Of a stretch of 64,000 nucleotides of DNA, positions 48,162 through 59,566 are shown piece after piece; position 1 is the stretch's first letter, and each line of letters starts with the position of its first letter. The position numbers were made by a program, and so were the translations under genes. Origin of the DNA: Psilocybe azurescens (Eukaryota > Basidiomycota > Agaricomycetes > Agaricales > Agrocybaceae); NCBI GenBank assembly GCA_023853785.1, contig JAJIRX010000510.1:248001-312000 (forward strand), given 5' to 3'. The notes below the pieces were generated by a model. It had not been told where the DNA came from, did no database searches, and worked only from the letters and a program-made list of their open reading frames with translations.

Positions 48162-48383
48162 TGTCATGAATGTTCCTAACTGTTTTAATTCTCCTTTTCA
48201 TTTCTCTATTACACATTTCACATCCTCATTTTATCAGTATGCGCAGTATGCGCAGTATGCACAGTATGCACAGTATGCACAGTCCACTTGCTTAGTACAT
48301 GAGGCACCTTTACATAGTATAAATACAGGATGATATGTAGTAGATAACTTCATCCTAAACTTGGTTTAGTTTCAGTCCTGACA
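48162..48383 (+). repeat. 5' LTR
   Basis: 222 bp, TGTCATGAATG...CAGTCCTGACA. It differs from the 3' LTR essentially only by extra copies of a gcagtatgca-type tandem repeat at ~48236-48285. A TATA box (TATAAATA) is at 48318-48325. Confidence 0.95.
48318..48325 (+). promoter_or_regulatory. TATA box of the retrotransposon LTR
   Basis: TATAAATA in the 5' LTR, 34 bp upstream of the ATCCTAAACTT segment (48352-48362) that pairs with the primer site. Transcription starting about 30-34 bp downstream would begin at that segment. Confidence 0.65.
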
Positions 48384-48384
48384 T

Positions 48385-48395
48385 AAGTTTAGGAT
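48385..48395 (+). other. Candidate self-priming primer-binding site
   Basis: aagtttaggat, one base after the 5' LTR, is an exact 11-nt reverse complement of LTR positions 48352-48362 (atcctaaactt). No match to a tRNA 3' end (TGG...) is present where one is usually found. Confidence 0.6.
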
Positions 48396-48485
48396 CCTCT
48401 ACAACTTAACTACTCTTGGCTGCTACATCTTGTTGTGCCCTTGGCTACTTAAGAAAACCTTACACCCACTACTCCTTTGCTCATC

Positions 48486-49711
48486 ATGAGCACCCAACCC
48501 CAAGACAACCCTATGGAATATCCACCACTTTTATTCCCAGAAAACCCTGATCAAATACCACCACTCGCACCTACATCACCACCTCAACCCCAACACAGTT
48601 TCATGAACACCCTCTTAGAGGGACTTCATGTACTCATTGTTTCTTTACGGGACATTATCCCTGTATGGGAAAGCACAAATACAGCATTCAATATGGCAGC
48701 ACAAACTATGATCAACTCAACAAATACTATGGCAAAGCTCGCAATAAATCAAGCACCCCAAAACCCAGAACCACGTGAACAAATGAAAACAGAACCACCG
48801 GCTATTTATGATGGAGACTCAGAAAGAGTTGAAGCATTTTTGCAAGAATGCAACATCTACTTTGGAATGGTCAATGTCACGGATTTACGGAAACAAGTCA
48901 ACTTTGTCCTTGCCAAAACTCAAGGAGGAACAGGCAAACGAGCAACCATCTGGGCCGACAGCGTCCATGCACAAATTGAAGAATACCAAGAAAGGACACC
49001 ACCTGAATTCCCTTACAACAATTGGAGAGAATTCAAAGAAGACTTTATATGACAATTTGGCTTATACACATCCAAAGAAGAAGCCATTGCAAAGGTCCAC
49101 TCTATAGAACAAGGCACAGCAACATGCAAAGAGTACAGCAAATTATTTGAAACACATGCCGGATGAAGCAAACTAAACACTGAAAGTCTACTATTCCAAT
49201 ACAAATGTGGTCTCAACAAAACCCTCAAGGATAGGCTCATGACTAGCTATCCAAAGGTAGAAGACAATGCAGGTGGCACACCAAGTCTTCGCAACTGGAT
49301 TGCACGTGCTTGCGATCTTGACTGACAATGGAGAAAAAATTGTCAAGAAAACCAGGAACAAGGCAGAAAAATGGACACACCCAGGACCAATTATGTCAAC
49401 CACAAACCTTCGACTCAAGAAAGGAGACCAACCGGAAATTATGGTAACAACAATAGGCAACAAACATCATCAACAACTATGCAAAGAGACCCCAATGCCA
49501 TGGACGTAGATCGTACAAGACGCAGTGGCTATAATATTTGCTATCACTGCCAGAAAGAAGGACACATGGCTAGGGATTGTCCTGACAAAGACAAGCCAAA
49601 GGTTTACCCAACCAAGACAGCTCGAATTTGACAAAACCGGTTTGAAGTCACCGACGAAGAACGAGAGGCTTTGAAGAAAGATTTGGGTTTTGAAAGGTCC
49701 GCTTACTAGTC
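48486..49711 (+). pseudogene. Retrotransposon gag with zinc knuckle, four in-frame TGA
   Basis: A single frame from ATG 48486 to 49711 contains a Gln/Pro-rich N-terminus, a capsid-like region (YDGDSERVEAFLQECNIYF; WREFKEDF) and a CCHC zinc knuckle (CYHCQKEGHMARDC at ~49541-49582). It is interrupted by TGA at 49050-49052, 49164-49166, 49323-49325 and 49629-49631; no TAA or TAG occurs before the terminal TAG at 49709-49711. Confidence 0.85.
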
Positions 49712-52700
49712 TACAAGCTGAGGGACCAATGGACATTCTGTCGATAGCTACGTACTCTGCAATATCATCATCTTTTATTTATGAGAGTGCTACCACAGAA
49801 AGACTACGGAAAACACAAATCAATGGCCTTAACTCTACATCAATGGAAATTACCCTTCGAATGATCTGCCCTGACACACTGGAAACACACTCTATCAAAG
49901 TGCTTCTTGACAGTGGAGCCACAGACTGTTTCCTAGATTGGAATTACGTGAAAAGGCACAATCTTATCAAAAACAGATTAGATCGTGCGATCCCAGTATA
50001 CAATGTCAACGGATCACTAAATTCGGCAGGATCCATTACACATGCATGCAGAATGAAAGTCCAGATTGCAGACCATAAAGAAACAATCACTTTCTACATC
50101 ACAAAACTAGGAAACAAAGATGCCATTATTGGACACTCCTGGTTAACAAAACATAACCCAGAAGTGGATTGGAAATCAGGACACCTCAAATTCGAACGAT
50201 GCCCAAAGGAATGCGCACAAAACAACATACCAGACGAAAAAGACCTTGAAGAGAAGGAGAAGTTCATATACCATACCTTCTTCTCACAAGAACTCCTAAA
50301 GTTCAAAAATCCTGAACTAGGCATATGGGAAGATGTTGAACGCGTACCAGAAATCAGGATCTTTGCTACAGGAAGCAAATCAGCAGAAATCAAGATTGAA
50401 CATCTTCAAAATAAAGAACCCATAGCATTTGAAACAGCAGTACCCCCCAATACCATATGTTCAAGAAGGTATTTGAAGAAGCAGGATTTCAGAAACTCCC
50501 ACCAAGAAGATCATGGGACCATGTGATCGATATCAAAACAGGCGCAGAACCACAGAAACTTACCAAAGCATACCCTGTTAGCCCTTTGGAGGATGAAGCT
50601 ATGAAAAACTTCATTGAAGAAAACCTTGCAAACGGACAAATCAGAGAATCAACATCACCATGGGCTTCAGGATTCTTTTTTGTCAAGAAAAAGATGGAAA
50701 ACTCCGACCAGTACAAGATTACAGAGCTCTCAACGCATGCACAGTCAAAAACACATATCCTCTTCCTCTAATCTCAGAACTAGTCCATAAGCTTAGAGGA
50801 GCTCGCTATTTCTCTAAAATGGACATACGATGGGGATTTAATAATGTTCGCATCAAAGAAGGAGATGAACAAAAAGCAGCCTTCCTAACCCCCTATGGAC
50901 TCTTTGAACCAACGGTTATGTTTTTTGGACTGTGCAATTCACCAGCGACCTTCCAAGCCATGATGAACTCTATCCTTCGAAACCTTATAAGGAGAGGAGT
51001 TGTTGTGGTATACATGGACAATATCCTGGTCTACACAAAGACTATTCATGAACATGAAAAAGTCGTCAAAGAGGTCCTATCCATCCTTGAAGAAAACAAT
51101 CTTTATCTTAAACCTGAAAAATGCTACTTTGAGAAAGAAAGCATTGAATTCTTGGGAATGATCATAGGCAATGGAGAAATATGCATGGACCCAAAGAAAG
51201 TTGAAGCAATCAGCAAATGGCCATACCCCCGAACAGTAAAGGACGTACAACAATTCCTTGGATTCTGCAACTTCTACCAAAACTTCATTGAAAAATTTGC
51301 TATGCTTGCCAGACCACTTTGGAATCTTACACAAAAGATAAACCATGGTCATGGACATCTAAAGAAGAAGATGCTTTTGAAGCCATTAAAGCCAAAATAA
51401 CATCACAACCAGTTCTTGGAATATCTACAGACAATGCACCTTTCAAGGTCGAATGCGATGCTAGTGATTATGCAACAGGAGCCATCCTATCCCAGAAACA
51501 AAATGACAACTGGAAACCAATAGCCTTTTTGTCCAAAGCACTCACAGCCACAGAAAGGAATTATGAAATTCACGACAGAGAACTACTAGCCATCATCAGG
51601 GCATTAGAAGAATGGTGTCAGTATCTCCAAGGAAACAAACACAAGATTGAGATCTTCACAGACCACAAAAATCTTGAGTATTTCCTCACAGCAAGAAAAC
51701 TTAATCGACGACAAGCACGATGGTCAGGATTATTGGCAGATTATGACTACACTTTGAAACACCTTCCAGGAAAGTCAATGACAAAACCAGATGCACTTTC
51801 AAGAAGACCAGATCACAAGCAAGGAATTGAAAATGATAATACAGACATTCTATTAATCACTTCAAGCCATATCAATTCATTACTGGTCGAAACAGTTGGA
51901 GATCAAATCGTTGCAAAGCTTAAAAACAGGAAACAAGCACCCATTAATCCACGTGACAAAGCTGATTGGGTACAGCAAGATGGACTCACATTCAGGAATG
52001 GACTAATTGTGGTCAATGACAAAGACCTACAACTAGAAATTCTACAATCAGTACACGACTCTCCCATAGGAGCACACCCTGGACAAGCAAAAACAAGAGA
52101 GCTCCTAACTCGAAATTATTGGTGGACTGGATTGACTCAAATGGTCAACAAATATGTCGACGGATGCAAGAAATGTCAAAAAACCACAAGGAGAACTATC
52201 CCCAAATTCCATCCCAACAAGACCATTCCAGAAAATCACTGTCGACTTCATCACAGACCTCCCAGAAAGCCAAGAATATGATTCGCTTATGATTGTCACA
52301 TGCAGACTCACTAAAAGGATTTATCTTATCCCATGCAACAAAACGATAACTGCTGAGGGCGCTGCAAAGCTGTTCAAGGACTACATCTGGAGACACGAAG
52401 GATTTCCCGATGACATGATTTCTGACAGAAGAGCTCAATTCATTGCCAAATTCACGAGACATTTATGTTCTTTACTCGGAATCAAACAGAACATTTCCTC
52501 AGCCTATCACCCCAAAACTGATGGACAAACAGAACGTGTCAACATCGAAATTGAAGCCTATCTCTGAATGTTTATCAACTGGCACCAAAACGACTGGGCC
52601 GAATGGCTTTCAATCGCTGAATTCTCATACAACAACAGAATTCACTCGGCAATTGGACAATCCCCTTTCTTTTCAACAAAGGGATATCATGTTAATTCCG

Positions 52701-53414
52701 GAATTGCCCCTTCACAACTGAAACAGAACCTTACAGTGGAGGAGAAACATGTCCAACAATTTGCCGAACAAATGGCAAAAGTCCACAAAGAAGCACAAAG
52801 CGCCATGAAACGTATCAATGAAGACATAAAGAAATTCTATGACAGGAAACATAAACCTGAAGAATATAACATAGGCAACAAAGTCTGGCTTGACATGGAA
52901 CACATCCGAACTGGAAGACCCAAGAAAAAGCTTGATATTATACGAGAAGGACCTTTTGAAATCATAGAAAAGATCTCAAATGTGGCATATCGGCTCAAAC
53001 TCCCGGAAACTTGGAAAATCCACAACTCATTTCATGTTTCAAAGCTGAAAAGAGTCAAACCAGACAAATTTGATCAAAAACTTCCCTGCGTCACACTTCA
53101 TGTACGAGGGAGAAAATTGGACCCCTTCTTCAATCACAGAAGCAAAGATGACCAACAGACGACTCGAATTCCTTGTGACATGGACCTTACCAGATGGCAA
53201 GACACATACTCTCTGGGAACTTGCTCCACGCATCGAAATGAAGCACCACAACTCATCAAAGACTTCTATTGATCACATCCACAGGCACCACGACAAATCC
53301 TCCAGACTACCCTCCAACATGGACAATCAACTACTGGTATTGATAACTCGCTCCCATCAGAATGGGAACTACTCCGATTGGCTGCAAAAACTTCCAACTT
53401 TGCACATGCCGTAA
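49690..53414 (+). pseudogene. Retrotransposon pol: protease, RT, RNase H, integrase
   Basis: In order: aspartic protease (VLLDSGATDCFLD at ~49900), reverse transcriptase (ASGFFFVKKK; DYRALNACTVKNTYPLPL; FSKMDIRWGFNNVRI; box YMDN at 51011-51022 where active enzymes have YMDD or YVDD), RNase H (VECDASDYATGAILSQ at ~51450; FTDHKNLEYFL), integrase zinc finger (HDSPIGAHPGQ...CKKCQ at ~52060-52180), and catalytic core (ITVDFITDLPES; YHPKTDGQTERVN). A chromodomain-like C-terminus follows near 53100-53250 (LEFLVTWTLPDG). Frame breaks fall at runs CCCCCC 50443-50448, AAAAA 50698-50702 and AAAA 51333-51336, plus ~52200 and ~53085, and a TGA is at 52565-52567. The copy is inactive as it stands. Confidence 0.9.
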
Positions 53415-53511
53415 CACAACGCAAACCCCTTAATATTCCTTCTCCTACCCCAAATCATTGCAACACTCCCTCACTCCCTCACACCTACACTCCTATCGCT
53501 TCACAAACAAC

Positions 53512-54212
53512 ATGACCACTGCAACCAACACCAAAACCTCCCCGCCTACAGCCCCCTTTGTTGATTATAGCATCGAATACCACTATTTAGAGGAACAAGC
53601 AATCGATGAAGGAGAATCACCAGAAGACTTCGGCGAAGACACTACTTCTATACTCGATGAACTCGAACAATGTCGCCTTCCCTCCTTCACCTTTCCCCAA
53701 CTCACAAAACTCGAGATACCCCAGACCAAACCCAGGGGCCGATCACCCGAGAAGAAATCGCTGCCCTCTGTCAAGCTGATTACGCCGCTGCATACGCTGC
53801 ATTTCCCAAGTCACCCCTTGCCCTTCGATCCCTTTCTACATATACAACAACTCTCATCGCTGCAGAAAGACTTCAACGAGTGGCTGGAGAGCTCACCTAC
53901 CTCGCTCAAGACATTTTTGTTGACATGGAAGCTCGAGGATATGTTGGACCCAAAGTCAGAAGGGTCATCTATTCTCGACGCCCGCCGTTAGGATCACAAG
54001 AGAACCCCATCTTCATACTTGACGACTGTAACGAGCCAGACACCCGATTAGCAAGAAGATCTTCCCAACCACCTCCATATCGCGAAAGGCAAACGACAAC
54101 AAGTTATGGCACGAAAAGAAGCGACAGACAGACCTCAACAATTTTTGGTGAAAAAGGAAAAAGGATCAAAAACAACCGACGACGAGGGCTTAGAGAGGAG
54201 GTGATGTCATGA
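53512..54212 (+). pseudogene. Extra ORF downstream of integrase, unknown function
   Basis: A coding-like region of ~230 codons begins at ATG 53512 (MTTATNTKTSPP; YHYLEEQAIDEGESPEDFG), changes frame at GGGG 53735-53738, continues (EEIAALCQADYAAAYAAFPK; LTYLAQDIFVDMEARGYVG; NPIFILDDCNEPDT) and stops at 54210-54212, eight bases inside the 3' LTR. It is not part of the usual gypsy gag-pol and I do not recognise it. Acidic N-terminus, basic C-terminus (KGKRIKNNRRRG). Confidence 0.55.
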
Positions 54213-54406
54213 ATGTTCCTAACTGTTTTAATTCTCCTTTTCATTTCTCTATTACACATTTCACATCCTCATTTTATCAGTATGCAGTATGCACAGTATG
54301 CACAGTCCACTTGCTTAGTACATGAGGCACCTTTACATAGTATAAATACAGGATGATATGTAGTAGATAACTTCATCCTAAACTTGGTTTAGTTTCAGTC
54401 CTGACA
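54205..54406 (+). repeat. 3' LTR
   Basis: 202 bp, TGTCATGAATG...CAGTCCTGACA. It is preceded by a purine-rich tract (agagaggaggtga) that could be the polypurine tract. Identical to the 5' LTR apart from fewer cagtatgca units. Confidence 0.95.
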
Positions 54407-54411
54407 CAAAG
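54407..54411. repeat. 5-bp target-site duplication of the retrotransposon, right
   Basis: CAAAG, identical to 48157-48161. Confidence 0.9.
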
Positions 54412-54647
54412 TCCATGGGTCTTCGTCAGGCTTTGGCGGCGCATATAGAGGTGGATCCTCGATATTCCATACTTTGGACAGTTTGAATCCTTGTCTTCTT
54501 GTGTATTCTGCGAAAGAGGTGGACGTTGATCCCAGAATGTTAAGAATCGATTTCTTCGTCCAAATGAAGGCCCGCTGAGTATTTGGCTGCCTATTTAGTA
54601 TTTATGTCATCTTCTTCCGTAGATGCGGTTGTGTTGAAGGACGACAT
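54407..54647 (-). pseudogene. DUF6535 membrane protein, N-terminal part (split by retrotransposon)
   Basis: ATG at 54647-54645 begins MSSFNTTASTEEDDINT. A later segment (GFKLSKVWNIEDPPLYAPPK, then PDEDPWT) runs into the retrotransposon at 54406. It continues beyond the element at 48161 as FAARTFADDKMRCDAWKDEV when one T is added to the TTT that lies in the target duplication itself. Confidence 0.65.
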
Positions 54648-54926
54648 TTAATGGCCCAGCTTATTTGAAGCTTATCCTGAAGAAGCTCAGAACTGAGAAA
54701 GCGCTACCGGAGTTCTGAATTGCCTTGGAATTGCCTGAGGTTGGCCTGTCGAACGCCAAGAGGACGCTCAGATCAGCAACCAAAGAGTTGGGCACCGGGC
54801 CGAGTATCTCCGGACGTTTGACGACAGGAACACGGACTCGGGTCTCGGACCCGCCTTTCCTTCTAACATCCACCAGTAGAACCTTCTCTTCTAAACCGGC
54901 CACATTGAATGCACAGATAACTGGAC

Positions 54927-57900
54927 ATGTTATCATCGCGTCTGAGCCTTCTTCTATGGGTCTTCCTCGTCCACGTTGCAGGAATATACCTCTTCACTAG
55001 AGGGTTTTTGTTGACACGACTTTCCTTGTCGAATTCATCCAATTGCGAAGAATCGAATTGCGGAATCAAACCTACACATAAACGCGCAGTTCTTCTCATA
55101 ATCGATGCATTGCGCTTCGACTTCGTGGCGCCTAATGCTCCTTGGCCTCGATCTCCTTTCCATCACGATGTGTTGACGTTGCCACATTTTTCGATCCGCA
55201 GACACCCAGAACACTCTTTTGTTTTTAACTCTTATGCAGACCCACCCACTACGACGCTACAGCGCATTAAAGGTCTTACCACCGGTTCCCTACCCACATT
55301 TGTTGATTTAGGCAACAATTTCGGCGGTTCATCTATTGCGGAAGATTCGATATTAAAGCAGATGAAGATGGCTGGGAAAAAGGTAACGTTCTACTTAGCC
55401 ACTCTGTAAAACGCTAACAGATTTTTGAAGCAAGTTAGCGTTTATGGGTGATGACACATGGATGTCTGTCTTCCCCGATACTTTTGAACCTAACATGACT
55501 TTCCCATACGACTCTTTCAACGTCGAAGACCTCCACACAGTCGACGAAGGCGTTATAAAACATTTATTTCCACTTTTAGAGGATCCATCGAAACCATTTG
55601 ACTTCCTAATTGGCCATTTCCTTGGTGTGGACCATGTTGGCCATCGCCTGGGCCCAGATCACCCCAGCATGAACTCAAAGTTACAGCAAATGAACACCGT
55701 GCTGACTCGTGTCGTGGATACCATCGACGAAGATACACTGTTGGTTGTTCTAGGAGATCATGGCATGGATCGCTCTGGTGACCATGGTGGCGATGGGACG
55801 CTCGAGACGTCTGCTGGGATGTGGATTTACAGCAAAGGTGCTGCGTTGACCGAAACAAAAACGGAAATTCCGAGCGGCCTCCTCCGGCTCAAGACTTTCC
55901 CTGGCTGCGATAAACCTCATCGATCAGTCCAACAAATTGATATCCTGCCAACCCTTTCTCTCCTTCTCGGAATTCCGATCCCCTACAACAACCTCGGCAC
56001 AGTGATCCCAGAACTATTCTGGCGAGATCACGCCAATAGACTTCTCGAAAAGGCCCTTCAAATCAACGCCGCCCAGATCATGACGTATCTGCAAACTTAC
56101 AGAAATAGTCCATCCGGAGGGGAATTAGATGACTCTTGGAAAAGAATCCAATCGGCGTGGGGTACATCGCAGACGGACGACCTATCGGGAGATAGTAAAT
56201 TGATCAGCCTTTTCAATTTCACCAGGGTTTCCCTATCGGCATGTCGGGAGATGTGGGCCCAGTTTAATCCTCTCCTTATGGGATTGGGCCTTTCGCTCCT
56301 CAGTCTGGGCTTTTGCGCTTCATGGGCTGTTTATTCGGGACTCGCTGCCGTCAAGCACGATTGGGATATTTGGCTGAGACCTCGACTAGCTGGCGCCGCT
56401 CGAAATGCTGCAGCAGGCGCGGTCCTAGGCGCCGCCAGTCAAATACTGCTGGCCAATTCCATCCCTGGTGTCAGTGCCCTCGATTTCGCCTTGTTTATAG
56501 CTGAAATAATCTCATCGGCGACTCTCATCATCTCCTCTCCACCAAAAATTGATCTTCAAGTGGTTAAATCGACACCCATCATTCTTATCCTCCACACCAT
56601 CGCATTCTTGTCGAATTCATTCACATTTTGGGAAGACAGGATTGTTCCATTCCTCCTTGTCACTTCCATAGTACCATATGCCCTAAAAGGATTCTCCGCT
56701 CCAAACAAGAGGCTTCGGTATCGCATCCTAGGATTTTCTCTCCTTTTCGCCACTTGTGTCCGCTTAATGGCGATGAGCACGGTTTGCAGAGAAGAACAAC
56801 AGCCTTATTGCCACGCCACATACTTTGTCTCGCCCTCGAATCCATCGCCGCCTGCCGGAGTCTTGTACTTCTCTATTCCATTGGCCATATCGCTGCCATA
56901 CGTTATCAAACGATTCTTACGCATTTCTCGTTCTGATGTAGGGATTTCAAAACTTTCTTACCCCTTTTCTTTATCCCTACCCTCGTGTCCGCCTCGTTGT
57001 ACTGGATCATGGACCTGATACAATCGGAGATAGAGCTAGGAGGGGAATTGTCACCTACACTGAGAACCGCGAGAACATGGGTGGCAAGGATGGGTTTCGG
57101 ATGGATTCTCTTTGCAGGGGGCGCTTTATGGTTCCTTGTGCCATTGTGTTTGGATATCCAAATATCTGTTCAGGATGGAAAACGTCAAATCCAAGTAGTG
57201 GGATACGCCAATGCTTTTGGATCGCCGTATCTCATATTCTGGACCATCTCCCTCGGCCTTGTCTACATCAGCACGCAACTCACAGGTCAATTCGTGTTGG
57301 CCCTTGCCACGGTAGCTTTGTTGTCCTTCTTGGAAGTGTTGGACAGCTACCGCGACACCAAAGCAATTCAGGCGGCCTTTGAATCCTCGACTCCTTCATT
57401 TGTACTGGACGCCGCCGCTTCAATGAGTCTGTCTCCCCCAGTACAGTTCGCAGACATCATTCCCATCGCATTGCTAGGACTGCACGCATTCTATGGGACA
57501 GGCCACCAGTCGACCATTCAATCTATCCAGTGGAAATCGGGATTCATGCTCACTCCGACGGCCAATTATTTGTTCACGGCGATAACGGTACTACTCAACT
57601 CAATTGGTCCGATCTTTTGTTTGGGCTTGCAGCGCCACTGGCCGCCCTTTGGAATAGGCCACCTCTGCCCACCAGCGAGGAGCAGCCCGAGGCGGACGCA
57701 CAAGTCAAAGGCGAAAGTACGCTAGCAGGGTTGGGGATGATGATGTACTATTCTGCATTGCTCCTAGGAACCTCGGTCAGCGCGGCGATTCTGCGAAGAC
57801 ATTTGATGGTCTGGAAGGTCTTCGCGCCCAGGTTTATGGCGGCAGTTTTGGAGTTGTTGGCTGTTGATGTGGCTGTTCTCATTGGAGTTGGCATTGGTCT

Positions 57901-57958
57901 CGAGAGGATAACTCGTCGTATGTCGAAGACCTTTCAAAGGGAGATTGCTTCCCGATAA
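54927..57958 (+). CDS. GPI13: GPI ethanolamine phosphate transferase 3
   Basis: This ER multi-membrane enzyme (PIG-O in animals) transfers phosphoethanolamine from phosphatidylethanolamine to the third mannose of the GPI precursor. Exon 1 is 54927-55382 and intron 55383-55434 (GTAACG...CAAG). The N-terminal anchor LSLLLWVFLVHVAGIYLF is followed by the lumenal alkaline-phosphatase-like domain: LLIIDALRFDFV (metal Asp), PPTTTLQRIKGL (nucleophilic Thr region), MGDDTWMSVFP, GHFLGVDHVGH and VLGDHGMDRSGDHGG (metal ligands). About ten transmembrane segments follow. Two frame breaks, at AAAA 56949-56952 and TTTT 57615-57618, are each repaired by one extra base and restore TFLPLFFIPTLVS and FLFGLAAPLAALW. 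As the gene is essential in yeast, assembly error is the likelier explanation. It ends with TAA at 57956-57958. Confidence 0.93.
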
Positions 57959-58102
57959 AAATTTGTTATTATACTAATCGCTTAATCACGTGTGTATACA
58001 TACACTGCACACAAAATTTGTTCAGCCATATCTATACATCAATCTTCTGGATCATCCAATAACTTTCCGACTCGACGCTCAAGAAAATAAGTGCTTGCAC
58101 GT

Positions 58103-59082
58103 TCATACGAGTTGAACTCTACCTTCGACCTTTGCGACGGTGTTTTGTAAAGAATCGAACTCCATCCTATCCACGTTCCCTGTTCCTTCTGGAGGAGGAT
58201 TCGGTGCCTTAGTGTGGCTAAAGTACTCGTCTCCCTTTTCGTCACTTAACCTCCAAGCATAACCTTCATATTCGAGACTATGGGGGTATGTCCTGGAAGC
58301 ATTGAGAATCGAAAGCGACGAAGTTCGTTTAATCTGTGATCGTCGAAAAATTTGCGTCCATACTAAACCGGACCCGTTCGACACATCGATACAACACTCC
58401 GATATATCCAAATATTGCAGCATTTTTTGGTGAAGGTTTCAAGCCTCAGGATTGAGTCCGTCGTCGTATGTGAATAGGAACTTGTTGGGGTTAGACTTTC
58501 TAAGCTTGGCATTGCGTTGATCATGACCCATTTCATGATGAAGGTGGTATATCGCTGGAGAGATCTAACGAAATCAAGTTCCGGGTAGTGTTCATATTGT
58601 TTCTCAAATTTGAGGATACTTGTCAATGTCGTATCCGAACCATGTCGAGGTGTTGGTCACCGCGTCAATCTTGAGGCTGGTAAGAGGTTCCAAAAGCACC
58701 TTGAACCCATACGAGTCGAAATATCAGTTGCGATACGCGACGAGCGCGATCTTTTCAAGAGATCTCAAATAACGGGGAACCACCTTCGTCCCGTCCGCTG
58801 CGATCATTAAGAACTTGTTCTGCAGGAATCTTGAAAACGACGTTTCAATGTCGGGAGGCACCTCATGCTGAACACATATGCCCTATCCTCATCCTCCATT
58901 CACCTCCAGTTTTTATAGGTTTCGGACGGGAATTGGAGTCGCAGAGCATTAAGATTTGGGAACTTCGGAAAGTGTGTTAGTGCAAGGTAGAGGCATTCGA
59001 TGCTATATTCTGGAGTCCATCTCGTCAAATTCATCTTGCTGTGGTCGATTGCTAGGTAATACTGAGAGTCATGAAGGTTCAC
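58103..59082 (-). pseudogene. F-box/LRR relic
   Basis: Reading right to left: TRWTPEYSIECLYLALTHFP and NLNALRLQFPSETYKNW, then LRSLEKIALVAYRN, an in-frame TGA, YFDSYGFKVLLEPLTSLKID, YPELDFVRSLQRYTTF, a frame change in an A-run, a TGA, LQYLDISECCIDV, and a C-terminus YEGYAWRLSDEKGDEYF homologous to that of the broken gene at 35750 (DPDGYVWRLWNDRGDRYVDF). There is no F-box at the expected N-terminal side. Two TGA stops at conserved positions mark real decay. Confidence 0.7.
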
Positions 59083-59566
59083 TCACACAAGTCGACCATC
59101 GCGCACCTGATCTTTGAAGTATATCAGGGTGTCCTTCTACTCTATACTTGTCCACATCAATGCCCAGATGAGATTCGGACATATAATTTAAATGCCTGTG
59201 GATGTGTGTATGTCTGGGCGCCGAGAAAAGCGAAACCTTCAAACGTTAGCGAATGCTGTTGCAAAGCAGAAGTGGGACTGTCTAAATTTGGGGCTAGGGC
59301 GGACCGAGGCAAAAATCGCCTCGAAGTTGTGATTACTGGTGTCGTGAACGGTGGGATTGGGAGGACTTAGAGCGTCGGTCCAATCAGCATATATGTAGAC
59401 CAATAGAATTATTTCGACATACGCCCACAGAATGTTAAAGAACTCTCAACTTTTGGAATTATTGAAGAAACGGGAACTTTGGTAAAGCTTTCAGGGACAG
59501 TCCTCCTCTGACTGACTTCACGTTAAATTGATAGAATACTCAAAATACGTTATTTCATTTCCGTCT
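59083..59566. other. Intergenic, no gene seen
   Basis: Short ORFs only; the N-terminal part of the LRR relic may originally have extended here but no F-box is recognisable. Confidence 0.35.

Larger units (their letters stand above)
48162..54406 (+). mobile_element. Ty3/gypsy LTR retrotransposon, full length, defective
   Basis: 6.2 kb with identical-type LTRs (TGTCATGAATG...TCCTGACA), a 5-bp target duplication CAAAG, a gag with zinc knuckle, and a pol with protease, reverse transcriptase, RNase H and integrase in gypsy order, followed by an extra ORF. A PBS-like site after the 5' LTR is complementary to the LTR itself and not to a tRNA end, as in the Tf1/sushi group. Coding is interrupted by several TGA codons and homopolymer frame breaks. 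It lies inside a DUF6535 gene. Confidence 0.95.

Noticed and set aside
54927..57958. GPI13 as a pseudogene because of two frame breaks
   Set aside because: Both breaks are single bases in homopolymer runs, conserved sequence continues on both sides, and the enzyme is essential in yeast.
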